From Gluconobacter sp. P1C6_b (GTDB taxonomy: Bacteria; Pseudomonadota; Alphaproteobacteria; Acetobacterales; Acetobacteraceae): a stretch of 64,000 nucleotides of DNA. The notes beneath the pieces were generated by a model that saw only the letters and a program-made list of their open reading frames with translations, ran no database searches and was not told the origin of the DNA. Location: the NCBI RefSeq assembly GCF_018811945.1, contig NZ_JACRVU010000011.1, forward strand, positions 1 through 64,000, written 5' to 3'. Positions 35,003 through 41,513 of this stretch are shown here, in pieces (position 1 is the stretch's first letter; each line of letters starts with the position of its first letter). The translations under genes and the position numbers were made by a program.

Positions 35003-35566
35003 ATGAAGGACGGGAAAACCGGGAGCCGTACGCCGGCAATGCCGGATGTTGCTGATATGGAACGGGCCTTCATCGTGTCGTCGTCGCATCTGGCGCTGCC
35101 GGGCAACGAGGATCTGAGCGAATTCGAATTTGCCCTGACCGTCGTGAACCATGCGTTTCATCGCTGGATGTCGCGTGGGATGGCGGCGGCGGGTCTGCCG
35201 GATCTCTCGGCGCTCGACACGCTCATTCTGCACAGCGTCAATCACCGGAACCGGGAGAAGAGTATCTCGGACCTGATGTTCACCCTGAACCTGTCCGAGC
35301 GGCATTACCTGAACTACGCCATGAAGAAGCTCGACGAGCTCGCGCTGATCCAGCGCGAACGCCGGGGCAAGGAGGTTTTTGTCAGCACGACACAGAAAGG
35401 GCGCGACGTCTGTCTCGAATATGCGCGTCTGCGTCGGATCTGCCTGCTGGAGCATATTCCCCAGAACCGGGAAGTCGGGGACGTCACGATTGCAGAGGTC
35501 GCCAAGGCGTTGCGTGTCCTGACGGGATTTTACGAGCAGGCGTCGCGGTCCGCCGCATCCCTCTGA
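35003..35566 (+). CDS. MarR-type winged-helix regulator
   Basis: The 187 aa protein has a central winged helix: ALDTLILHSVNHRNREKSISDLMFTLNLSE-type segment (about residues 70-100) followed by YAMKKLDELALIQRERRGKEVFVSTTQKGRD, the recognition helix and wing of MarR-like proteins. Flanking helices would form the dimer. It is divergent from hyuA across 75 bp, containing its own GAGAGGA ribosome site, so it probably controls hyuAB. It converges with the carrier-like gene at 35577. Confidence 0.82.
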   Translation: MKDGKTGSRTPAMPDVADMERAFIVSSSHLALPGNEDLSEFEFALTVVNHAFHRWMSRGMAAAGLPDLSALDTLILHSVNHRNREKSISDLMFTLNLSERHYLNYAMKKLDELALIQRERRGKEVFVSTTQKGRDVCLEYARLRRICLLEHIPQNREVGDVTIAEVAKALRVLTGFYEQASRSAASL

Positions 35567-35576
35567 GCGCGGCGTC

Positions 35577-35975
35577 TCAGCCATCCGGATGAATCCGGAA
35601 GAGCACGTCGTGATAGCCCACAACGCTGCCATCCCCGACCAGCGCCGGGCCGAGTGTGCCGTCCGCCGTGGTCGTAACGGGAAGGCGGAGGGCGCCCGTC
35701 TCTACAAATCCTACAATTTCCCCGGTTCGGACTGCCTGACCTTCGCTCAGGCCGTTTGAGCGGAACACACCCATTTCAGGGCTTGGAACGCGCGTGTCTT
35801 CCACTTTTGCAGGAGCAGAAACAGGGTGTGCGTGAAACGTCTGACCCGGGTTCGCCGACAGTGTCAGGGCAAGCGTGCCCGTCCCGTTTTTCAGAGAAAC
35901 ATGACGGACATCGTGATGCCTCATCCGGCCAACCAGTCCGGGCAGGGCGTTCAGAAGGTCTTCAAGAAAAGTCAT
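35577..35975 (-). CDS. Biotin-carrier-like protein without the biotinyl lysine
   Basis: The 132 aa protein has the layout of a biotin carboxyl carrier protein: an N-terminal helical segment, a proline-rich linker (SAPAKVEDTRVPSP) and a hammerhead-like domain (MGVFRSNGLSEGQAVRTGEIVGFVE). Where the family has (A/V)MK(M/T), this protein reads ETGALR at residues 92-97, so no lysine is available for biotin. The start overlaps the accC stop by ATGA. It may be a structural or regulatory subunit of the biotin-dependent complex encoded upstream; a decayed duplicate is the alternative, but the frame is intact. Confidence 0.72.
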   Translation of the reverse strand: MTFLEDLLNALPGLVGRMRHHDVRHVSLKNGTGTLALTLSANPGQTFHAHPVSAPAKVEDTRVPSPEMGVFRSNGLSEGQAVRTGEIVGFVETGALRLPVTTTADGTLGPALVGDGSVVGYHDVLFRIHPDG

Positions 35976-37342
35976 GATCCGGACTTTCGCATGAGGGCTT
36001 CGAGATAGTGCACGCTGACGCTGCCTTCGCGCACGCCGGGCTCGTTCATCAGGCGCAGATGCAGGGGCGTGGTGGTGGCGATGCCGGTGATTTGCATTTC
36101 CGAAAGGGCGGCATGCATGCGGTTGAGGGCATCCGTGCGGTCCGTGCCGTGGACGATCAGCTTGGCGATCAGGGAGTCGTAATTCGGGGGCACGACATAG
36201 CCGTCATAGAGATGCGTATCGATACGGACGCCGGGGCCGCCGGGCGCGCGCCAGCTCACCACTTTTCCGGGGGCCGGGCGGAAGCTCTCGGGGTCTTCGG
36301 CGTTGATGCGGCACTCGATAGCGTGGCCTTGCGTGCTGATGTCGGCCTGGGTGAAGGAGAGGGGCTGTCCCATTGCGATCAGGAGTTGCTCGCGGACGAT
36401 GTCGATGCCGGTCGTCATTTCCGTGACGGGGTGTTCGACCTGAAGGCGGGTGTTCATCTCGATGAAGGAAAACGCGCCGTCTTCGTACAGGAACTCGAAC
36501 GTGCCCGCGCCGGTATAGCCCATCAGGGTGCAGGCGTTTGCACAGCGCTCGCCCAGTTCGGCAATGGCCTGCGGGTCGATGCCGGTGGCCGGAGCTTCCT
36601 CGACCAGTTTCTGGTGGCGGCGCTGGATGGAGCAGTCCCGGGCGCCGAGCCAGACGGCATTGCCCTGCCGGTCGGCGAGAACCTGAATTTCGATGTGGCG
36701 GGGATGCTGGAGGAAGCGTTCGGCATAGACGGACGGATTGCCGAAGGCGCGTCCGGCTTCTTCGCGAGCCGTTTCGATGGCGTCGCGGAGGTCTGCTGCG
36801 GTCATGACCACGCGCATACCGCGCCCGCCGCCGCCGCCTGCCGCCTTGACGATCAGCGGATAGCCGATGGCGTCGCAGATCGTCTGGGCTTCGGACAGGT
36901 CGGTCGGCAGGGCGTCTTCCGTACCGGGCAGGCAGGGGACGCCGGAGCGGCGCATCTGCTGTTTGGCGCTGATCTTGTCGCCCATCAGGCGCATGATGGC
37001 GGCGGTTGGGCCTGCCAGCGTGCGGCCGGACTGTTCCACAGCCTCGGCGAAATCAGCATTTTCGGACAGGAAGCCGTAGCCGGGATGGATGATGTCGGCG
37101 TTCGTGAGTTCGGCGGCGCGCAGGACGCGGGCGGCGTCCAGATAGCTGCCGGATGCTGCTGCCGGGCCGATGCAGAGCGTTTCGTCCACGAGGCGCAGAT
37201 GGGCGAGGCTGGCATCGGCTTCGGAATGGATGCCGATGCTGTGCAGGCCCAGCAGGCGGCAGGCCCGCGTGATGCGCAGGGCGATTTCACCGCGATTGGC
37301 GATCAGGACACGGGCGGGGACGGATACTGCGGGCTCACGCAT
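35972..37342 (-). CDS. Biotin carboxylase (AccC-like)
   Basis: The enzyme carboxylates biotin on a carrier protein with ATP and bicarbonate. From ATG 37342 (overlapping the biotin-carrier stop by 8 bp) it is 456 aa, the normal length of stand-alone AccC. Key motifs are VLIANRGEIALRI, HPGYGFLSENADFAE, the ATP-grasp glycine loop KAAGGGGGRGMR, and FIEMNTRLQVEHPVTEMTTGIDIV. No AccA/AccD or propionyl-type carboxyltransferase is nearby; instead PxpB and PxpC, homologous to the urea-carboxylase carboxyltransferase domain, are in the same operon. It is thus probably not a housekeeping fatty-acid enzyme, hence no gene symbol. Confidence 0.9.
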   Translation of the reverse strand: MREPAVSVPARVLIANRGEIALRITRACRLLGLHSIGIHSEADASLAHLRLVDETLCIGPAAASGSYLDAARVLRAAELTNADIIHPGYGFLSENADFAEAVEQSGRTLAGPTAAIMRLMGDKISAKQQMRRSGVPCLPGTEDALPTDLSEAQTICDAIGYPLIVKAAGGGGGRGMRVVMTAADLRDAIETAREEAGRAFGNPSVYAERFLQHPRHIEIQVLADRQGNAVWLGARDCSIQRRHQKLVEEAPATGIDPQAIAELGERCANACTLMGYTGAGTFEFLYEDGAFSFIEMNTRLQVEHPVTEMTTGIDIVREQLLIAMGQPLSFTQADISTQGHAIECRINAEDPESFRPAPGKVVSWRAPGGPGVRIDTHLYDGYVVPPNYDSLIAKLIVHGTDRTDALNRMHAALSEMQITGIATTTPLHLRLMNEPGVREGSVSVHYLEALMRKSGS

Positions 37343-37787
37343 CGAGTGGCTCCACGGTGAAGAGCGGCGTTCCTGGGGAGACGGCATCTGCATTCGCGGC
37401 CAGCACGGCGACGATCCGGCAGGGGAATTCGGCCTCGATGCGCGAGAGCGTTTTCATGACTTCGAGAATATAGAGCGGCTGTCCTTCCGCCACGATGTCG
37501 CCCGGCTTGACGAAAGGCGGCGCATCCGGGGCCGGGGAGGCGTAGAACTGGCCGTGCATGGGGGCGTCGATCGTGGTTTCGGTTTTGGCCGGAGCGGAGG
37601 CTTTTTCGAGGACAGAAAGCGTGGAGGCTGCGGCCGCCGGGGCCGGGCTGGTCGGCTGGGGGCTACTGTCCTGTGCGCCGCGCACCAGACGGATGTGCTC
37701 GCCGTCACGGGAATAGTCGAGTTCGGTAATGCCCAGCGCCTGCATCCGGGCCATCAGGGCGTCGAGGATCTTGAGATCGGGGATCAT
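37335..37787 (-). CDS. Biotin carboxyl carrier protein
   Basis: This 150 aa protein carries an Ala/Pro-rich linker (residues 42-60) and a biotinyl domain. PMHGQFY at 77-83 and LEVMKTLSRIEAE at 109-120 give Lys112 as the biotinylation site, with VMKT replacing the common AMKM. It lies 25 bp after pxpA and overlaps accC by 8 bp. Along with the lysine-less paralogue at 35577 it is one of two carriers in the operon. Its presence between the Pxp genes and biotin carboxylase suggests it feeds the PxpB/PxpC complex. Confidence 0.88.
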   Translation of the reverse strand: MIPDLKILDALMARMQALGITELDYSRDGEHIRLVRGAQDSSPQPTSPAPAAAASTLSVLEKASAPAKTETTIDAPMHGQFYASPAPDAPPFVKPGDIVAEGQPLYILEVMKTLSRIEAEFPCRIVAVLAANADAVSPGTPLFTVEPLDA

Positions 37788-37812
37788 GGGGCGGTTGGCT
37801 TTCCGGTCTGCT

Positions 37813-38577
37813 TCAGGTCAGGGCGCGCAAAGTGATGCCCGCGGCTTCGAAGCCCGCGCGGACCTTGCGGGCGACCTCCACGGATTCCGCGTTGTCCCCA
37901 TGCACGCAGATCGTATCAATGCGGGTCGGCAGCATTTTTCCGGAGATGGTTTCGATGGCGCCGGCCTGCACCATGCGCACGGCGCGGGCGGCCGCGAATT
38001 CGGCATCATGCAGGACCGCTCCCGGCTCCTTGCGCGAGACGAGATGCCCGTCTTCCGTATAGGCGCGGTCCGCGAAGATTTCCGAGAACACGGTCAGGCC
38101 CCGCTCGCGTCCGATGCGGTCCAGATGGCTCAGGGCGATGGCCATGATGGGGAGGTTCGGATCAACCGCCTTGACCGCATTGACGATGGCTTCGGCAACG
38201 GCGGGATCGCGTTCGGTCAGGTTACCCAGCGCGCCATGGGTTTTCATGTAGGTCATGCGGTGGCCGGAATAGGTGGCGAGGGCCTGGGCCGCGCCCATCT
38301 GGTAGGCCACGATCCGTTCGATCTGGGCGGGTGTGAAGGGCATGACGCGGCGTCCGAAGCCCCACAGGTCCGGGAAGCCGGGATGGGAGCCGACGGAGAC
38401 GCCTTTTTCGCGTGCGATGCGGAAGGTCTCGGCCATGACTTCCGGGTCGCCGCCGTGAAAGCCGCAGGCGACGTTGGCGGAGGTCACGATGTCCAGCATC
38501 GCGCTGTCATTGCCCATTGTGTAATGGCCGAAGCTCTCGCCCAGATCGGCGTTCAGGTCGATGGTTTTGGCGGTCAT
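37813..38577 (-). CDS. pxpA: 5-oxoprolinase subunit PxpA (LamB/YcsF family)
   Basis: PxpA, with PxpB and PxpC, opens 5-oxoproline to glutamate with ATP. The 254 aa protein starts at ATG 38577, after GGGAG, where the family begins with DLNADLGESFG. Other conserved segments are SANVACGFHGGDP, VGSHPGFPDLWGFGRR, KTHGALGN and CVHGDN. It follows pxpC by 35 bp. Family members are annotated from B. subtilis YcsF, whose neighbours include the DUF1445 gene ycsI; the same association is seen in this window. Confidence 0.92.
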   Translation of the reverse strand: MTAKTIDLNADLGESFGHYTMGNDSAMLDIVTSANVACGFHGGDPEVMAETFRIAREKGVSVGSHPGFPDLWGFGRRVMPFTPAQIERIVAYQMGAAQALATYSGHRMTYMKTHGALGNLTERDPAVAEAIVNAVKAVDPNLPIMAIALSHLDRIGRERGLTVFSEIFADRAYTEDGHLVSRKEPGAVLHDAEFAAARAVRMVQAGAIETISGKMLPTRIDTICVHGDNAESVEVARKVRAGFEAAGITLRALT

Positions 38578-38612
38578 GGTGTCAGAACTCCCGGACATGA
38601 AATAACAGGGCA

Positions 38613-39584
38613 TCAGAAAACGAGCTGTGTGCGGAGTGTGGCGATTTCGGCGGCAAGACGCTCCAGATCCGTAGCCTCCCGCCGGATGATCTGCACCGCT
38701 TCATCGCGCGTGATGGTTTCGAAATGGACGGGCGCGCCGACGACCGTCTGGGACAGCAGGCGCAGGTCCGGCGCAATCACGGTGGCGATCTTGGGATAGC
38801 CGCCGCAGGTATTGGCATCCATCATCTGGATGATCGGCTGTCCCGCAGGCGGCACCTGAACGGTTCCGGGTAGGATGCCGTGGGAAAACAGGCTGAGCGG
38901 CTGCGTCAGTACCAGTGCGTCCTGTCCTTCCAGACGGTATCCCATCCGGTTGGCGCTGGGCGTCAGGGTCCAGGCAGCGGAATGGAAGGTTTTCAGGCTT
39001 TCGGGCGTGAAGACGTCGTGTTCGGCGGCGGGCAGGACGCGGATCCGGGTGCCGTCCGCGGGCGGAAGCGGGCAGGGGCGTGCGAGGCCGTAGCCTGCGG
39101 CGGGCAGGCGCAGCGTGGAGGCTGCGAGGCAGGACAGGCGGTCGCCTTTCTGGAGAGCACGGCCCTCAAGGCCGCCGAAGCCGCCTTTAAGATCCGTCGA
39201 ACGTGCGCCCAGAACCGACGGCACATCCAGGCCGCCACGGAGCGTCAGATAGGCGCGGGCACCCCGTTCCGGCGCGCGGAGCGTGAGGGTCTGGCCGGGT
39301 CTTGCGGTGATGGCCCAGTCGCGCGGGAGTTTCAGGTCGTCCAGCATGGCGGGGCAGGCGGCGCCGGTGACGGCAAAGGACGTCTCGGCGTGAAAGCGCA
39401 CGCGGAAGGGGAAGAACACGATCTCAATCCCGGCAGCGTCCACCGGATTGTCGAGAAGCAGGTTACCGTAGCTCAGGGCCAGACGGTCCATGGCGCCGCC
39501 CTGCGCCACGCCCATGGCCATGGCGTGAGGGCGGCCGAAATCCTGAATGGTGTTGAGGGAGGAGCCGGTGAGGATTTCGATCAT
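38613..39584 (-). CDS. pxpC: 5-oxoprolinase subunit PxpC / biotin-dependent carboxyltransferase family (KipA, AHS2)
   Basis: The 323 aa protein starts at ATG 39584 in ATGA overlap with pxpB. It shows the AHS2/KipA pattern: SLNTIQDFGRPHAMAMGVAQGGAMDRLA near the N-terminus, GNLLLDNPVDAAGIE, AYLTLRGGLDVPSVLGARSTD, and NRMGYRLEG and GTVQVPPAGQPIIQMMD later. The same domain forms half of the carboxyltransferase of urea carboxylase. PxpC normally serves the ATP-dependent 5-oxoprolinase; with a biotin carboxylase and carrier in this operon, a carboxyl-transfer role is an open alternative. Confidence 0.9.
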   Translation of the reverse strand: MIEILTGSSLNTIQDFGRPHAMAMGVAQGGAMDRLALSYGNLLLDNPVDAAGIEIVFFPFRVRFHAETSFAVTGAACPAMLDDLKLPRDWAITARPGQTLTLRAPERGARAYLTLRGGLDVPSVLGARSTDLKGGFGGLEGRALQKGDRLSCLAASTLRLPAAGYGLARPCPLPPADGTRIRVLPAAEHDVFTPESLKTFHSAAWTLTPSANRMGYRLEGQDALVLTQPLSLFSHGILPGTVQVPPAGQPIIQMMDANTCGGYPKIATVIAPDLRLLSQTVVGAPVHFETITRDEAVQIIRREATDLERLAAEIATLRTQLVF

Positions 39585-40222
39585 GAGGCCCTCACGAAAC
39601 GGACAGTGTCGCCCAGTCGCAGCAGGCCGGGCTCGGGACGGAAGGCGTCGAACAGGCACAGATCCGTCCGGCCGAGGATATGCCAGCCGGATGGCGAGGT
39701 GCAGGGCATCACGCCTGCGTGGCCGCCGCCGATGACGACTGCCCCCTCTTCGACCCGCAGGCGCGGAGAGTCGCGGCGCGGGATGGCCAGTCGCGGGTCC
39801 AGTCCGGTCAGGTACACGAAACCCGCCATGGCGCCGATGGCGGCTACGCTGTAGCGCCCGGATGTATGGGCTTCGATGGTTTCCTCTTCCGTCAGGTTGG
39901 CGAAGCGGGCGATGAGCGCCAGATCTTCGCCGAATGCCCCGCCATAGACCACCGGCACCACGATCTCGCGGGACGGCACCTCTTCGGCGGAGGCGTGTGT
40001 CCAGACGGTCCGGAGAAGCTCCTCCATGGCGGAAGGGTCAGTCTGTGCGGCGTCGAACGTGACGAGAAGGTTGTTGACGCCTGGGATGGTCTGGAGGACG
40101 TCCGGTCGGGTGTTGAGCGCGCGGCTGGTGGCCCAGATGCGGCGCTGTGTCGTGTCGCTGAACGGGCCATCGGCGGCGTCCAGCAGGAGGCCGCCCGCGC
40201 CTGCCATGTGAATACGGGTCAT
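39581..40222 (-). CDS. pxpB: 5-oxoprolinase subunit PxpB (KipI, AHS1)
   Basis: Homology begins at ATG 40222, although the frame is open 975 bases further upstream, giving 213 aa, the usual PxpB length. Conserved elements are IPGVNNLLVTFD, the EIVVPVVYGGAFGEDL stretch, and the AGFVYLTGLDPRLAIPRRDSPR-type and GWHILGRT segments of the KipI/AHS1 family. In B. subtilis the homologue also inhibits the KinA kinase; here the metabolic context favours the catalytic role. It overlaps the MFS gene upstream and pxpC downstream by 4 bp each. Confidence 0.92.
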   Translation of the reverse strand: MTRIHMAGAGGLLLDAADGPFSDTTQRRIWATSRALNTRPDVLQTIPGVNNLLVTFDAAQTDPSAMEELLRTVWTHASAEEVPSREIVVPVVYGGAFGEDLALIARFANLTEEETIEAHTSGRYSVAAIGAMAGFVYLTGLDPRLAIPRRDSPRLRVEEGAVVIGGGHAGVMPCTSPSGWHILGRTDLCLFDAFRPEPGLLRLGDTVRFVRAS

Positions 40223-41460
40223 GCGGTCTGGTCCGGCTGGGAGCGGCCATGGAACGGCCGCCGGGGAAGGAGGGCAGCGGCCAGCGCGCCGCACAGGATG
40301 ATGATGCCCGTGATATAGAAAACGCCGTGGAAATTGCCGGTGGCCTGTAGCAGATACCCCGTCATGACCGGGGCCAGAATGCCAAGGCCGTTGGAGAAGG
40401 TCAGGGTCAGGCCGGTTACGGAGCCGAGGATTTCGTCTTCCACCAGCAGGTCCGCCAGAAGGGCCATGTTGGCCCCCGTTCCGCCTGCCATGAAGGCCAT
40501 GGAAACGGCGAGGAGCGGAATGATGGTCGTGGCCGTTCCGCAGAGCGGCAGAAATCCCATGGAGGAGGCCAGAACGAGATACAGGCAGACGACCTTGCGG
40601 CGTCCTCCCAGAGAAAGGTCTGATCCGCGAACGAGCGTTTCGCCAATTTTTCCTGCCGTGATCGACAGGATGGCCGCGCCGACATAGCAGTAGGCCGTAT
40701 AGGCTCCGGACTGTTCGGTGCCGAGATGCAGGGTCTGGCGCATGATGATCGGCAGCCAGGACATCAAGAGGAAGTTGGCGTAATTGGCGCAGCACTGCGC
40801 GATCACGATGCCCCAGAAAGCCGAGGAGCGGAACAGGGTCGGCACCGAGATCAGGGAAAAGGACGTGGCCTGTGTGCCGCGTGCGGGGCGCGGGTGGGTC
40901 AGGAGCCAGACCGCCGACCAGACCAGCCCCAGCGCGCCGAGCAGCGAAAACGCCGGGCGCCAGCCGTAATGGGCGATCAGCCACCCGCCAGAGGCGGCAC
41001 CGCAGGCCAGCCCGATGGGGATGCCGCAGATGAAGGCGGTCATCATCAGGCCACGTTCGTGCAACGGTGCCCAGGCCCGGACGACCTTGTTGCCGAGTGC
41101 GAAGGTGGGGGCCTCCCCGACGCCCAGCAGAATGCGCGTGGCGATGAAGGCGGGGACGGTGGCGGTCAGGCTGCCGAGGATCATGGCGAGCGACCACAGG
41201 GCGACGGCCGCCGCGCCGATGATCCGCACGCCAAAGCGGTCCAGAAGGATCGCGCTGGGCAGGTTGAGGATGAAATAGGACCAGAGGAAGCTGGAGAGGA
41301 CCCAGCCCGTCTCCCCTGGTGTGAGTGCGAATTCATGGGCGATCTGGGGCATGCCTACGGAAAGGGCGGCCCGGTCTCCGTAGCAGATCACGCACATGGC
41401 GATGGTGAGGGCGTATATGACGAACCGGAAAGGCCGGCGATCTTCTGGAACTGTCTGCAA
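40219..41460 (-). CDS. MFS transporter 3 (anion:cation symporter type), TTG start
   Basis: The frame is open to 41805 inside the TonB gene, but protein homology starts just upstream of the segment FVIYALTIAMCVICYGDRAALSVG. TTG 41460, eight bases after AGAGG, is the only start with a good ribosome site, giving 413 aa and 12 membrane segments. The LLDRFGVRIIG loop and GDRAALS motif fit ACS-family carriers. The gene lies 53 bp after TonB receptor 3 and overlaps pxpB, so outer-membrane uptake, inner-membrane uptake and ring opening are on one transcript. Confidence 0.87.
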   Translation of the reverse strand: MQTVPEDRRPFRFVIYALTIAMCVICYGDRAALSVGMPQIAHEFALTPGETGWVLSSFLWSYFILNLPSAILLDRFGVRIIGAAAVALWSLAMILGSLTATVPAFIATRILLGVGEAPTFALGNKVVRAWAPLHERGLMMTAFICGIPIGLACGAASGGWLIAHYGWRPAFSLLGALGLVWSAVWLLTHPRPARGTQATSFSLISVPTLFRSSAFWGIVIAQCCANYANFLLMSWLPIIMRQTLHLGTEQSGAYTAYCYVGAAILSITAGKIGETLVRGSDLSLGGRRKVVCLYLVLASSMGFLPLCGTATTIIPLLAVSMAFMAGGTGANMALLADLLVEDEILGSVTGLTLTFSNGLGILAPVMTGYLLQATGNFHGVFYITGIIILCGALAAALLPRRPFHGRSQPDQTA

Positions 41461-41513
41461 GAAATGCGCCTCTTTCCGGTGGATCTCAGTCGGTCTGTCT
41501 TCAGAAACCGGTC

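Noticed and set aside
36008-37360. 450-codon plus-strand frame opposite biotin carboxylase
   Set aside because: Composition is Gly/Ala/Asp-rich without motifs, while the minus strand encodes a full AccC with ATP-grasp signatures.
38613-40222. Urea amidolyase / allophanate hydrolase annotation for the KipA/KipI genes
   Set aside because: No amidase (allophanate hydrolase) domain is present and PxpA follows directly, so PxpB/PxpC is the better primary call; the urea-carboxylase likeness is kept as a hypothesis only.
40223-41197. N-terminal extension of the PxpB frame
   Set aside because: It reads through the MFS gene in another frame; homology to KipI starts only at 40222.
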